Origin: Aestuariivirga litoralis
GTDB lineage: Bacteria; Pseudomonadota; Alphaproteobacteria; Rhizobiales; Aestuariivirgaceae
DNA: 64,000 nucleotides
Assembly (NCBI RefSeq): GCF_003234965.1
Contig: NZ_QKVK01000003.1
Coordinates: forward strand, 62,001-126,000
Direction: 5' to 3'
This document shows, in pieces, positions 1 to 8,428 of the stretch. The position numbers and the translations under genes are program-made. The notes beneath the pieces are model-generated. The model ran no database searches and was not told the origin of the DNA. It worked only from the letters and a program-made list of their open reading frames with translations. Positions within the stretch are counted from its first letter, which is position 1; each line of letters begins with the position of its first letter.

Positions 1-300
1 GATGCGGATCGAGTTGGTGCGGCCGTCGTCCTTGGTGCGCTTGCGCTGGAGATAGCCCTGGGCCAGCAGGCGTGCCACGAGATCGGCCAGCGTCGAGCGG
101 TCGATGCCGGTGAGCTTGACGAGCTCGGTCTGGCTCTTGCCGTCATTGGCATCGACCGCGAGCAGAACGGTGAACTGGCGATGCGTGAGGCCAGACTTCC
201 CCACCTCGCCCATGTAGATGAGGTTCGAGTATTGCGCCGCCCGTTTCAACAGGTGGGATGGTGAACGCGAGAACTGCTTCACGTCCTTGGTCGTTGTCAT
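1..300 (-). CDS. MarR family transcriptional regulator (partial, C-terminus off the window)
   Basis: The first 100 codons of a MarR-type winged-helix repressor are visible, beginning at an ATG at 298-300 and running off the left edge. The translation holds the usual MarR core: a first helix around residues 15-32, a helix-turn-helix near residues 55-85 (including TELVKLTGIDRSTLADLV) and a wing with DDGRT near residue 92. Such proteins are dimeric repressors that release DNA on binding small aromatic ligands or on oxidation. The ligand and targets cannot be seen here. The gene points away from the NUDIX gene, with a 238 bp divergent gap that could hold an operator, but I see no clear palindrome. 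The family call is firm; the function is not assignable. Confidence 0.85.
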   Translation of the reverse strand, partial: MTTTKDVKQFSRSPSHLLKRAAQYSNLIYMGEVGKSGLTHRQFTVLLAVDANDGKSQTELVKLTGIDRSTLADLVARLLAQGYLQRKRTKDDGRTNSIRI

Positions 301-538
301 GCGCCCCGTCTCCTGCCCGCGCGCCCGAGGTCTGCCTCACGCTGCGCGTAAAATTCTGGTGCCATCTCTGGCTTGTCCGATGCTCAACAGCGTGGGGACC
401 CACCCCAGCGGAGCCGCGCACAAGTAGCGGCTCGGATTTTGCGCTGCAAGCAAAAAGCGGTGTGGAAATTCCGTGGATGCCCTTTGCCCGGTCCTGAGTT
501 AAGATGATCCGCACACAGATTTCAACACTTGACAAGCG

Positions 539-1063
539 ATGGCCATTCAGACTCAGAGCCCCGACTTCCGCCGTGAAATTCCCGATGGCGACAGCCATGA
601 AAGGGACGTCTGCGCCACCTGCGGCTTCGTGAATTATGTGAACCCGAAGATCGTGACAGGATCGATCGTCAGGCATGATGGAAAGATCATGCTGTGCCGC
701 CGCGCCATCGAACCGCGCATCGGATTCTGGACCTTGCCCGCAGGCTTCATGGAGGTCGGCGAAACAACCGAGCAGGCCGCCATGCGCGAGGCGCGCGAGG
801 AGGCCAATGCCGCGATCGTCATCGACCGCCTGCTCGCCGTCTACACAATCCCGCGCATCGCCCAGGTGCAGATCATGTATCTGGCACACCTTGCGGAGCC
901 TTCCTTCTCGCCCGGCCCCGAGAGCCTCGAGGTGATGATGGTCGGCTGGGACGAGATCCCGTGGGACGAGATCGCATTTCCCTCGGTGACATGGGCACTG
1001 GAGCAATATCGAACCATCGAGGGTGTTGCGGAGTTCGCGCCGTTTTCGAATCCCGCTCCCTAG
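539..1063 (+). CDS. NUDIX hydrolase with N-terminal CxxC knuckle
   Basis: This 174-residue protein should hydrolyse a nucleoside diphosphate linked to another moiety, using divalent metal in the cytoplasm. A short zinc-knuckle-like CATC sits near residue 26 and is followed by NYVNPKIV, as in NUDIX proteins with a half zinc ribbon. The NUDIX box starts near residue 69: GFMEVGETTEQ, then REAREEANA, which keeps the REXXEE metal-binding core but has Asn where the motif normally ends in Gly. No second CxxC is present, so zinc binding would have to be shared or absent. The gene stands alone between a divergent MarR gene and a palindromic repeat. The ribosome-binding site before the ATG is weak. The substrate is unknown; ADP-ribose or NADH-type substrates are common for relatives. 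Confidence 0.85.
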   Translation: MAIQTQSPDFRREIPDGDSHERDVCATCGFVNYVNPKIVTGSIVRHDGKIMLCRRAIEPRIGFWTLPAGFMEVGETTEQAAMREAREEANAAIVIDRLLAVYTIPRIAQVQIMYLAHLAEPSFSPGPESLEVMMVGWDEIPWDEIAFPSVTWALEQYRTIEGVAEFAPFSNPAP

Positions 1064-1065
1064 GT

Positions 1066-1151
1066 CCGTCACCCCGGCGAAAGCCGGGGCCCAGCTTTGG
1101 TTCAGCGCACGTGAAAAGAAAGCGGGGTCCCGGCTTTCGCCGGGATGACGG
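1066..1151. repeat. Dispersed palindromic element, copy 1 (REP-like)
   Basis: This is an inverted pair of GC-rich arms. The left arm begins CCGTCACCCCGGCGAAAGCC, and the right arm is its near-perfect reverse complement ending CTTTCGCCGGGATGACGG, with an A-rich centre around 1104-1118. The same element recurs at 6067-6143, 36943-37021 and 43121-43205, always intergenic. Here it lies between the convergent NUDIX and yciB genes and could fold as a bidirectional terminator or mRNA-stabilising hairpin. Confidence 0.85.
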
Positions 1152-1157
1152 CTTTGA

Positions 1158-1733
1158 TCAGGCCTTCTCGTCCTCGATCATGTGCTTCGACATGAAGGGG
1201 GCATTGGCCACCGCAAAAACCAGCGTCAGCGGCAGCAGGCCGAACACCTTGAAGTTCACCCACTGGTCGGTGGTGAAGTTGCGCCACACCACCTCGTTCA
1301 GCACGGCGAGGAACAGGAAGAACAGGCCCCAGCGGATCGACAGGGTGCGCCAGGCGGCCTCCGTCAGCTTCACCGCCTCGCCCATGATGAGCTTCAGGTA
1401 GCTCCGCCCGAAGGCCACGCCGCCCAGCAGCACGGCGCCGAACAGCGCATTGATGAGCGTGACCTTCACCTTGATGAACAGGTCGCTGTGGAGCCACAGG
1501 GTGAGCGCGCCGAACAGCGCCACGAAGATCGCCGAGACCAGCGGCACCATGGCGATCTTGCGCGTCAGCACCCAGGAGGCGGTGAGCGCCACCGCGGTCG
1601 CCACCATGAAGATGCCGGTGCCCCAGAAGATGCCGGCCTTCCAGTTGGCGATGAAGAAGCAGACGAGCGGCCCCATCTCGATCAGGAGCTTGGTGCCCTG
1701 CCCCATCTTCGGGGCTGACGTGAAGCTGCTCAT
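1158..1733 (-). CDS. yciB: Inner membrane-spanning protein YciB / septation protein A
   Basis: This 191-residue polytopic inner-membrane protein belongs to the YciB/IspZ family, which is linked to septation and envelope integrity by interaction with cell-division and elongation proteins in enteric bacteria. About five to six hydrophobic segments are visible, starting with LVCFFIANWKAGIFWGTGIF and ending with a helix containing LPLTLVFAVANAPF. The family-typical IRWGLFFLFLAVLNEVVWRN stretch is present around residues 130-150. Its ATG overlaps the ftsY stop codon (ATGA), so it is translationally coupled as the last gene of the dapF-mtaB-ftsY-yciB operon. Length matches the family. The molecular role remains poorly defined. 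Confidence 0.92.
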   Translation of the reverse strand: MSSFTSAPKMGQGTKLLIEMGPLVCFFIANWKAGIFWGTGIFMVATAVALTASWVLTRKIAMVPLVSAIFVALFGALTLWLHSDLFIKVKVTLINALFGAVLLGGVAFGRSYLKLIMGEAVKLTEAAWRTLSIRWGLFFLFLAVLNEVVWRNFTTDQWVNFKVFGLLPLTLVFAVANAPFMSKHMIEDEKA

Positions 1734-2842
1734 CTCTCCTCCAGTCCGGCGATCGCCCGCGCGAAACCATCCGCATCGAAGGGCTGCAGGTCCTCGACCT
1801 GCTCTCCCACGCCGATGGCATGGACGGGGATCTTGTACTTCTCCGCGATGGCGACGAGGATGCCGCCGCGCGCCGTGCCGTCGAGCTTGGTCATGATGAG
1901 GCCGGTGACGCCCGCGACCTTGGTGAAGATCTCGGCCTGGGCCATGGCGTTCTGGCCCGTCGTCGCATCGAGCACCAGCAGCACGGCGTGCGGTGCCGCC
2001 TCGTCCTGCTTCTTGATGACGCGCACGATCTTGTCGAGCTCGTCCATCAGGTACTGCTTGTTCTGCAGCCTGCCCGCGGTGTCGATGAACAGGATGTCGG
2101 TGCCGTCGGCCTTGGCTTCCGCAATGGCGTCGAAGGCAAGGCCCGAGGCATCGGCCCCGGTGGGCCTCGACATGACCTTGGCGCCGATGCGCCCGCCCCA
2201 GACATTGAGCTGCTCGATGGCCGCCGCGCGGAACGTGTCACAGGCGGCGAACATCACCTTGTAGCCTTCGCCCCGCGCAATGGCGCCGAGCTTGCCGATG
2301 GTCGTGGTCTTGCCCGCGCCGTTGACGCCGACGACGAGGATGATGAACGGCTTCTGCGCCGCGCTGAAGCTGAAGGGCACTTCCACGGGCTTCAGAACCT
2401 TCGACACCTCGGAGGCGAGGATGCGCTTCACCTCCTCCGGGTCGATCTCCTTGTCATAGCGGCCCGAGGAGACTTCGCGCACGATGCGCTCCGCCATGGG
2501 GAGGCCGAGGTCGGCCTGCAGCAGCACGTCTTCGAGGTCCTGCAGCGTGGCCTTGTCGAGCTTCTTCTTGGTGAAGATCGAGGTGATGGAGCCGGTGATC
2601 GAGCGTGAGGACTTGGACAGGCCTTCCGAAAGCCGGGAAAACCAGCCGCCGCGGCGCTCGGGCTCGGCTGCGGGCTGCGGCTCGGGTTCCGGTGCGGGCG
2701 CGGGGGCCGGGGCTTCGGCAACGAGCGGAACGTCTGCCTCGATCTCGGCGGCAAGGTCCTCGACATGTTCCTCCACCGCAGGCGGCGGGGCCTGCTCCTC
2801 CTTGGGGGTGGAGCGGTTGAACAGCTTGCGGAAGAAACTCAT
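1730..2842 (-). CDS. ftsY: Signal recognition particle receptor FtsY
   Basis: FtsY is the membrane-associated GTPase that docks Ffh-ribosome-nascent-chain complexes at the SecYEG translocon. Residues 1 to about 65 form an acidic, Pro/Ala/Glu-rich A region. The NG domain follows, with a P-loop GVNGAGKTT at residues 172-180, the DTFRAAA motif, DTAGR, and TKLDGTARGG near the C-terminus. Length (370) is normal for an alphaproteobacterial FtsY. The start overlaps the end of mtaB by 4 bp and the stop overlaps yciB by 4 bp, so it sits in the middle of a tightly packed operon. The partner GTPase Ffh is encoded 4 kb away on the other strand. Confidence 0.97.
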   Translation of the reverse strand: MSFFRKLFNRSTPKEEQAPPPAVEEHVEDLAAEIEADVPLVAEAPAPAPAPEPEPQPAAEPERRGGWFSRLSEGLSKSSRSITGSITSIFTKKKLDKATLQDLEDVLLQADLGLPMAERIVREVSSGRYDKEIDPEEVKRILASEVSKVLKPVEVPFSFSAAQKPFIILVVGVNGAGKTTTIGKLGAIARGEGYKVMFAACDTFRAAAIEQLNVWGGRIGAKVMSRPTGADASGLAFDAIAEAKADGTDILFIDTAGRLQNKQYLMDELDKIVRVIKKQDEAAPHAVLLVLDATTGQNAMAQAEIFTKVAGVTGLIMTKLDGTARGGILVAIAEKYKIPVHAIGVGEQVEDLQPFDADGFARAIAGLEER

Positions 2843-4086
2843 GCGGCGAGCCTGGCCTCGAGATGGGTTTGGCCGCGCCCGGTGACCTGCGCGGTGACGA
2901 TGGCGCCGGGCGCCATGCGGGAGGAGAACTTCACCTGTGCGAAATGCTCGGTGCGGCCCATGGCCTCGGTCTCGACCAGCACCTGTCGCGTGGCACCCAC
3001 TTCGGAGGCGAGGAACTGGTCGAGCCGCTGCTCGCCCTTCTGGCGCAGCAATGCCGCACGCTCCTTGATCACCTGCTTCTCGAGCTGCGGCATGCGCTCC
3101 GCCGGCGTGCCGGGCCTGGGCGAGAAGGGGAAGACATGGAGATAGGTGAGGCCGCAGTCATCGACGAGCTTCAGCGAGTTTTCGAACATCGCGTCCGTCT
3201 CGGTCGGGAAGCCCGCGATGATGTCGGCGCCGAAGACGATGCCGGGGCGCCGCGCGCGCAGCTCCGCACAGAAGGCGATCGAGTCCTCCCGCGCATGGCG
3301 GCGCTTCATGCGCTTCAGGATCATGTTGTCGCCGGACTGCAGCGAGAGATGGATATGCGGCATCACCCGCTCCTCCCCCGCGATCACGTCCATGAGTTCG
3401 GGATCCGCCTCGATCGAGTCGATGGAGGAAAGCCTGAGCCGCTTCAGTTCCGGCACGGTCCTGAGAATGCGATTGGCGAGGTTGCCCAGCTTCGGTGCGC
3501 CCTCGAGATCAGCCCCCCAGGAGGTGAGGTCGACGCCCGTCAGCACCACTTCGGAATAGCCCGAGGCGACGAGCCGGCGCACCTGCTCCACCACGTCGCC
3601 CGCCTGTAGCGAGCGCGAATTGCCCCGCCCGAAGGGAATGATGCAGAAGGTGCAGCGGTGGTCGCAGCCATTCTGCACCTGCACGAAGGCACGGGTGCGC
3701 TCCTTCAGGCCATCGACGAGATGCGGCGTCGCGGTCTTCACCTCCATGATGTCGGAGACGGAGACCCGCGCATTGGCACCGTGCTGCCAGCTCGACGCCT
3801 TGAGCTTCTCCTCGTTGCCGAGCACGCGGGAGACTTCCGGCATCTTGGCGAACATCTCGGGCTCGGTCTGTGCGGCACAGCCAGTGACGATGATCTCGGC
3901 ATCGGGGTTCTCCGCCTTCGCCTTGCGGATCGCCTGCCGGGCCTGGCGGGTCGCCTCTGCCGTCACCGCGCAGGTGTTGAACACGATGGCGTTGGACTTG
4001 CCCGCGGCCTCGGCATGGTTCCGCATCACCTCGGTCTCATAGGTGTTGAGGCGGCAGCCGAAGGTGACGAATTTGGGCTCGCTCAT
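2839..4086 (-). CDS. mtaB: tRNA (N6-threonylcarbamoyladenosine37-C2)-methylthiotransferase
   Basis: MtaB is a radical-SAM methylthiotransferase that converts t6A37 to ms2t6A37 in ANN-decoding tRNAs. The N-terminal UPF0004 domain carries the three cluster cysteines C11, C39 and C70 (FGCRLN, NTCAVT, TGCAAQ). The radical-SAM cluster motif CDHRCTFC follows near residue 141, and a short TRAM-like RNA-binding tail ends the 415-residue protein. The CRLNTYE opening and TCAVT separate it from MiaB and RimO. It lies 3 bp downstream of dapF and overlaps ftsY by 4 bp. That order is standard in Hyphomicrobiales, although the encoded functions are unrelated. Confidence 0.95.
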   Translation of the reverse strand: MSEPKFVTFGCRLNTYETEVMRNHAEAAGKSNAIVFNTCAVTAEATRQARQAIRKAKAENPDAEIIVTGCAAQTEPEMFAKMPEVSRVLGNEEKLKASSWQHGANARVSVSDIMEVKTATPHLVDGLKERTRAFVQVQNGCDHRCTFCIIPFGRGNSRSLQAGDVVEQVRRLVASGYSEVVLTGVDLTSWGADLEGAPKLGNLANRILRTVPELKRLRLSSIDSIEADPELMDVIAGEERVMPHIHLSLQSGDNMILKRMKRRHAREDSIAFCAELRARRPGIVFGADIIAGFPTETDAMFENSLKLVDDCGLTYLHVFPFSPRPGTPAERMPQLEKQVIKERAALLRQKGEQRLDQFLASEVGATRQVLVETEAMGRTEHFAQVKFSSRMAPGAIVTAQVTGRGQTHLEARLAA

Positions 4087-4089
4087 GGC

Positions 4090-4947
4090 CTAGACCGCGA
4101 GATGCGGCGGAAGATCGCCTTCGAATTCATAGGCCACGGGGCCGGTCATGATCACATGCCCGTCGCGCTCGCGGATTTCCATGAAGAGGTCGCCGCCGGG
4201 CAGCGTGATCGTCGCCTTCGCATCGAGCCGCTTCAGCCTATGGCCCGCCGCCATCACCGCACAGGCCGCCGTGCCGCAGGCCTTGGTGAGGCCGGCACCG
4301 CGCTCCCACACCTTGATCACGACATGTGACCGGTCATCGATGCGCGCCAGCGTGATGTTGGCGCGCCTGGGGAACAGCGGGTGATGCTCCAGCATCGGGC
4401 CGACCTTCGAAAGGTCCACGACGTCGAGGTCCTTGACCCAGAAAATGCAATGCGGGTTGCCGACATTGACCACCGAAGGCCGGTCGATCAGCGGCGCGTC
4501 CACGGGCCCGACGTGCAGGTCGATGTAGCGCGTGTCGTGGAACTTCTCGGAGAGCGGAATGTCCTGCCAGTCGAAGCGGGGTGCCCCCATGTCGACCGTC
4601 ACCAGCCGCTCGCCGCCCTTCTCGGCGACGAGGAAGCCGCCCTTGGTGTCGATCGTGGCGCGGGTCGACTTCTTCTCGTCGAAGAGAATGTCGGCGATGC
4701 AGCGCGTGGCATTGCCGCAGGATTCGACCTCGCCGCCCTCGTTGTTCCAGATCCGCATGGTCACGTCGGCCTTCTTCGACGGCTCCAGCACGATCAGCTG
4801 GTCGCAGCCGATCCCCGTCTTGCGGTCGGCGATGGCGCGGGCCTTCGTCTCGTCCATGGCGACCGCATGCGTCCGCGCATCGAAAACGACGAAGTCGTTC
4901 CCGAGCCCGTTCATCTTGCGGAAATGGCGTGGCGCAGCGGCAGTCAT
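4090..4947 (-). CDS. dapF: Diaminopimelate epimerase
   Basis: DapF converts LL- to meso-diaminopimelate, the penultimate step to lysine and the source of the peptidoglycan cross-linking residue. It is a PLP-independent two-base epimerase. Catalytic Cys77 lies in SCGNATRC, and the second Cys lies in KACGTAAC near residue 225. The opening FRKMNGLGNDFVVFDAR is diagnostic. I place the start at the ATG ending at 4947, which gives 286 residues; the reading frame stays open upstream to 5031, but those 28 residues are not family-like and would run into the divergent aroE-like gene. It is the first gene of the dapF-mtaB-ftsY-yciB operon. Confidence 0.95.
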   Translation of the reverse strand: MTAAAPRHFRKMNGLGNDFVVFDARTHAVAMDETKARAIADRKTGIGCDQLIVLEPSKKADVTMRIWNNEGGEVESCGNATRCIADILFDEKKSTRATIDTKGGFLVAEKGGERLVTVDMGAPRFDWQDIPLSEKFHDTRYIDLHVGPVDAPLIDRPSVVNVGNPHCIFWVKDLDVVDLSKVGPMLEHHPLFPRRANITLARIDDRSHVVIKVWERGAGLTKACGTAACAVMAAGHRLKRLDAKATITLPGGDLFMEIRERDGHVIMTGPVAYEFEGDLPPHLAV

Positions 4948-5030
4948 GAGGGGGCTTATATGGGAAAAGCCTTGAGGATTGCTAGACCGCCAAGAGATGG
5001 TAGCGTGCGGCAAAAATGGAGAGGCAGGCA

Positions 5031-5882
5031 ATGGCGGCGCGGGATTTCACGAGCGAACTGGTGGGTTCCTTCTCGGAAGGTTCCAACGGCAACCCGACAG
5101 TGGCCATGATCGAGGCCGCCTTCCGCCACCACGGCCTCAACTGGCGCTACATCAATTGCGAGGTGCCGCCGGAGCGGCTGGCCGATGCCGTGAAAGGCGC
5201 GCGCGCCATGGGCTGGCGCGGCTTCAACCTGTCGATCCCGCACAAGGTGGCGGTGATCGAGCACCTCGACGGGCTGGGCGAGAGTGCCGCCATCATGGGG
5301 GCCGTCAACTGCGCGGTGAACCGCGACGGCAAGCTCATCGGCGAGAACACCGACGGCAAGGGCTTCCTCAAGTCGCTGATGGAGGTGGTGGACCCGAAGG
5401 GCAAGGCCATCGTGATGTTCGGGGCGGGCGGGGCCGCGCGGGCGATCGGGGTGGAACTGGCTTTGGCGGGCGCCAGGTCGCTCATCATCGTCAACCGCTC
5501 GGCCGCGCGGGCCGAGCCCCTCGTGAAGCTGTTGAACGAGAAGACGAAAACCCCCGCGACAGGGGTGGTATGGCCCAAGCACTACCGCGTGCCGGATGGC
5601 ACCGACATCGTGGTCAACGCCACCTCCATCGGGCTCGGCAACGGCAATGAGCCGCTGGATGTGGAGCTTTCCTCGCTGAAGCCCGGCATGGTGGTGGCCG
5701 ACGTCATCGTCGACCCGCCGGACACCCGCTTCCTGCGCGACGCCAGGGCCCGGGGCTGCACGGTGATCGATGGGCTGGGCATGCTGGTCAACCAGGGGGT
5801 GATCGGCGTGAAGTACTGGACCGGCCTGGATGTCGACCCGGCCGCGATGCGGGCCGAGCTGGAGCGGATTTTCGGCGCCTGA
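5031..5882 (+). CDS. aroE: Shikimate dehydrogenase-like protein (atypical substrate pocket)
   Basis: This AroE-family NADP-dependent oxidoreductase would reduce 3-dehydroshikimate to shikimate if it acts in the common aromatic pathway. Kept features are the catalytic Lys in LSIPHKVAV, the Asp in ENTDGKG, the dinucleotide loop FGAGGAARAIG and the NATSIGL motif. Unusually, the N-terminal shikimate-binding stretch reads VGSFSEGSNGNPTVAMIE in place of the canonical GxPxxHSxSP form, so the two serines that contact the shikimate carboxylate are not evident. An ATG at 5031 follows GGAG by 9 bp and is preferred; an in-frame ATG at 5016 would add five residues. It is divergent from dapF. Quinate-type or another hydroxy-acid substrate is possible. 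Confidence 0.8.
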   Translation: MAARDFTSELVGSFSEGSNGNPTVAMIEAAFRHHGLNWRYINCEVPPERLADAVKGARAMGWRGFNLSIPHKVAVIEHLDGLGESAAIMGAVNCAVNRDGKLIGENTDGKGFLKSLMEVVDPKGKAIVMFGAGGAARAIGVELALAGARSLIIVNRSAARAEPLVKLLNEKTKTPATGVVWPKHYRVPDGTDIVVNATSIGLGNGNEPLDVELSSLKPGMVVADVIVDPPDTRFLRDARARGCTVIDGLGMLVNQGVIGVKYWTGLDVDPAAMRAELERIFGA

Positions 5883-5904
5883 ACAGTGACTTACCCGCAA
5901 GCCA

Positions 5905-5930
5905 TTCCCCTCCCCCTTGTGGGGAGGGAA
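5905..5930 (+). terminator. GC-rich hairpin after aroE-like gene
   Basis: Arms TTCCCCTCCCCC and GGGGAGGGAA can pair around a TTGT loop, 22 bp after the aroE stop, with one bulged C. There is no T-tract, so intrinsic termination would be weak. A similar hairpin follows the SDR gene at 38828. Confidence 0.4.
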
Positions 5931-6066
5931 AACTGAGGCCCGGAGGCTCCGGCCGAGATCGAGTTCGTAACGATTGCTTTTGGCAGGTTATAGAGGCCGC
6001 TACCCCCCTAGCCGAAAGATCCCGAATGGCCGTCCTCGCCACTCCTGGTGCATTCTTCCCTCATTT

Positions 6067-6143
6067 CGTCACCCCGGCGAAAGCCGGGGCCCCGCTTTGG
6101 CGGCACAAAGGAAGCGGGGTCCCGGCTTTCGCCGGGATGACGG
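6067..6143. repeat. Dispersed palindromic element, copy 2 (REP-like)
   Basis: The same inverted arms as at 1066-1151 are present: GTCACCCCGGCGAAAGCC on the left and GGCTTTCGCCGGGATGACGG on the right, with a shorter centre. It lies between the convergent aroE-like and DUF3775 genes. The rest of the 5883-6168 gap shows only the GC hairpin near 5905 and no open frame I trust. Confidence 0.85.
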
Positions 6144-6168
6144 CATATTATGGAAAATGATGGAGCGG

Positions 6169-6600
6169 TCACATCCGCCCCATCCCCTCATCCTCGCAGC
6201 TCCGGCCGCAGTCGCTCAGTGCATCCTCCAGGAACTCGGAAAGCAGAGGCAAACCAAGGAGATAGTCGGCGGTACGGGCATCATGCGCGGCCGCGGCCTG
6301 GGCCCGCGCCTCGGTCCATTCGCCGATGTCGTAGTCGCCCCGGCCCACCCAGGTCAGCGCCACAAGGTCGATCTGCCTGTCTTCGTCCATGGCATTGACG
6401 AAGCTGCGGATTTCCCGTGCGGCGGGGTCGTTGCCGCGGGCTTCGAGCACGCTCACCATGCGGTCGTCGGTGGCGTTCGAGCCGGGGTCGGAGACGGTGG
6501 GCAGGTCCTTCACCTCGAACTGGCGCGCCTTGGCGATGATGAAGCAGACCTGCTCGGTCGAAACCGAAAGCTCGATGTCGGGCGTCTGGTCGGATAACAT
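6169..6600 (-). CDS. DUF3775 domain-containing protein
   Basis: This 143-residue acidic cytoplasmic protein has no signal peptide or membrane segment. I recognise the DUF3775 pattern: a STEQVCFIIAKARQFEVKD opening, DPGSNATDD, a central DEDRQIDLVALTWVGRGD and a C-terminal RTADYLLGLPLLSEFLEDAL. The family is common in alphaproteobacteria and has no assigned function to my knowledge. It is encoded alone, convergent with the aroE-like gene and divergent from ffh, sharing the 235 bp gap that carries the ffh promoter. Two cysteines near the C-terminus (DCGRSC) are not enough to infer metal binding. Confidence 0.75.
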   Translation of the reverse strand: MLSDQTPDIELSVSTEQVCFIIAKARQFEVKDLPTVSDPGSNATDDRMVSVLEARGNDPAAREIRSFVNAMDEDRQIDLVALTWVGRGDYDIGEWTEARAQAAAAHDARTADYLLGLPLLSEFLEDALSDCGRSCEDEGMGRM

Positions 6601-6666
6601 GTCGGTCTCCCCTGCTGAACCGTCCGCAACGCCCCGGCCCCGCAGGGGTTTCCAGCCCCGGGAAAT

Positions 6667-6695
6667 TTGACTCTGCCGCCCGTTTCCCCTATGCG
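6667..6695 (+). promoter_or_regulatory. Probable sigma-70 promoter for ffh
   Basis: TTGACT at 6667-6672 is separated by 17 bp from TATGCG at 6690-6695. Transcription would start near 6702, leaving an unusually long leader of about 130 nt before the ffh ATG. I looked there for the conserved SRP RNA apical loop and did not find it. Confidence 0.5.
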
Positions 6696-6835
6696 CCTCC
6701 CATCACACGACGGCTTGAACGTCTTCAGGCGGTCTCACACATGGGGTTTCGACATTCCCGGGGGGTGAGGCGGCCAACATCCGGCAGCGAGATTCGCCCC
6801 CGGGTGCGAAGTGCTTTTGGCCAGAGGAATGGAAC

Positions 6836-8395
6836 ATGTTTGACACCTTAAGCGATCGCCTGTCGGGCATTCTGGACAAGATCACCGGACGCGGTGCCCT
6901 GTCGGAATCCGACGTCGAGGAGGCCCTGCGCGAAGTGCGCCGCGCGCTGCTCGAGGCCGACGTGGCGCTCGAGGTGGTGAAGACCTTCACCGACAAGGTG
7001 CGCGAGAAGGCGGTGGGCGCCGAGATCGTGAAGTCCGTGAAGCCCGGCCAGATGGTGGTCAAGATCGTCCATGACGCGATGGTCGAGACGCTGGGTGGCG
7101 GCGAAGCCTCCGCCCTCAATCTCCGCGCCTCGCCGCCCGTCGCCATCCTGATGGTGGGCCTGCAGGGCTCGGGCAAGACCACGACCACCGCCAAGATCGC
7201 CAAGCGCCTGACCGAGCGCGAGAAGCGCCGCGTGCTGATGGCCTCGCTGGACACGCGCCGCCCCGCGGCGCAGGAGCAGCTCGCCATTCTCGGCCGCCAA
7301 GTTCACGTCGACACGCTCCCCATCGTTCCCGGCCAGCAGCCGGTCGAGATCGCGAAGCGTGCCATGTCGGAAGCCCGCAAGGGCGGCTACGACGTCGTGA
7401 TGCTCGACACCGCGGGCCGGCTCTCGATCGACGAGGAACTGCTCGCCGAAGCCGCCGCGGTGCGCGACATCGTGAAGCCGAACGAGACGCTGCTCGTTGC
7501 AGACGCGCTCACCGGCCAGGACGCCGTGGTGCTGGCGCGCAACTTCGATGAAAAGATCGGCGTCTCCGGCATCGTGCTGACCCGTATCGACGGCGATGGC
7601 CGCGGCGGTGCGGCCCTCTCGATGCGCCAGGTGACGGGCAAGCCCATCAAGCTGATGGGCACGGGCGAAAAGCTCGACGGCCTCGAAGACTTCCACCCCG
7701 AGCGCATCGCCGGCCGCATCCTCGGCATGGGCGACGTGGTGTCGCTCGTCGAGAAGGCCGCGCTGAACATCGACCAGGAAAAGGCGAAGAAGATCGCCGA
7801 GCGCATGAAGAAGGGCGCTTTCGATCTCGACGACCTCTCCGACCAGCTGAAGCAGCTGCAGAAGCTGGGCGGCATGGGTGGTGTGATGAACATGCTGCCC
7901 GGCATGGGCAAGATCAAGAAACAGGTCGAGGGCATGGACCTCGACAACAAGCTCCTGAAGCGCCAGATGGCCATCATCTCGTCGATGACGCCCTATGAGC
8001 GGCGCAATCCCAAGGTCATGGACGCCAAGCGCAAGAAGCGCGTGGCCGCGGGCTCCGGCACCAAGGTCGAGGAGATCAACCGGCTCCTCAAGATGCACAT
8101 CCAGATGGCCGGCATGATGAAGCAGATGGGCCAGGGCAAGGGCCTGTTCGGCAAGATGATGGGCAAGGGCGCGCCCGATGCGGCGGAGCTCGAGAAGATG
8201 CAGGCGGAACTCGCCAACCTCGATCCCAATGCGCTGCCCGAGGATTTGAAAGAGATGATGAAGGGCGGCTCCCTGCCGTCCATGCCGGGGCTTCCGGGCC
8301 TCGGGGCGGGAAAGCTCCCCGGACTCGGCAACCTGCCGGGACTGGGCGGCGGATCGCCCTTCAAGGGATTGCCGGGTTTCGGCAAGAAGAAGTGA
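6836..8395 (+). CDS. ffh: Signal recognition particle protein Ffh
   Basis: Ffh binds 4.5S RNA and hydrophobic signal sequences on translating ribosomes and hands them to FtsY. The N domain (1-90) is followed by the G domain with P-loop GLQGSGKTT near residues 108-116, then DTRRPAA, DTAGRLS and TRIDGDGRGG. The methionine-rich M domain spans roughly residues 325-440. A tail of about 40 residues contains several LPGL/GLPG repeats and ends in KKK, longer than in enteric Ffh. At 519 residues it suits alphaproteobacteria. It starts the ffh-rpsP-rimM-trmD-rplS group, 33 bp before rpsP. Confidence 0.97.
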   Translation: MFDTLSDRLSGILDKITGRGALSESDVEEALREVRRALLEADVALEVVKTFTDKVREKAVGAEIVKSVKPGQMVVKIVHDAMVETLGGGEASALNLRASPPVAILMVGLQGSGKTTTTAKIAKRLTEREKRRVLMASLDTRRPAAQEQLAILGRQVHVDTLPIVPGQQPVEIAKRAMSEARKGGYDVVMLDTAGRLSIDEELLAEAAAVRDIVKPNETLLVADALTGQDAVVLARNFDEKIGVSGIVLTRIDGDGRGGAALSMRQVTGKPIKLMGTGEKLDGLEDFHPERIAGRILGMGDVVSLVEKAALNIDQEKAKKIAERMKKGAFDLDDLSDQLKQLQKLGGMGGVMNMLPGMGKIKKQVEGMDLDNKLLKRQMAIISSMTPYERRNPKVMDAKRKKRVAAGSGTKVEEINRLLKMHIQMAGMMKQMGQGKGLFGKMMGKGAPDAAELEKMQAELANLDPNALPEDLKEMMKGGSLPSMPGLPGLGAGKLPGLGNLPGLGGGSPFKGLPGFGKKK

Positions 8396-8428
8396 AGTAA
8401 TCAGAACACGGACTAAAGGAGATCGACT

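Noticed and set aside
143-1072. 309-codon open frame on the minus strand opposite the NUDIX gene
   Set aside because: It is antisense to a clear NUDIX protein and overlaps the palindromic repeat. Its translation has no recognisable motif; long antisense frames are expected in high-GC DNA.
6601-6835. Small SRP RNA gene upstream of ffh
   Set aside because: I looked for the conserved GGAAGGAAGCA apical region in this gap on both strands and it is absent.
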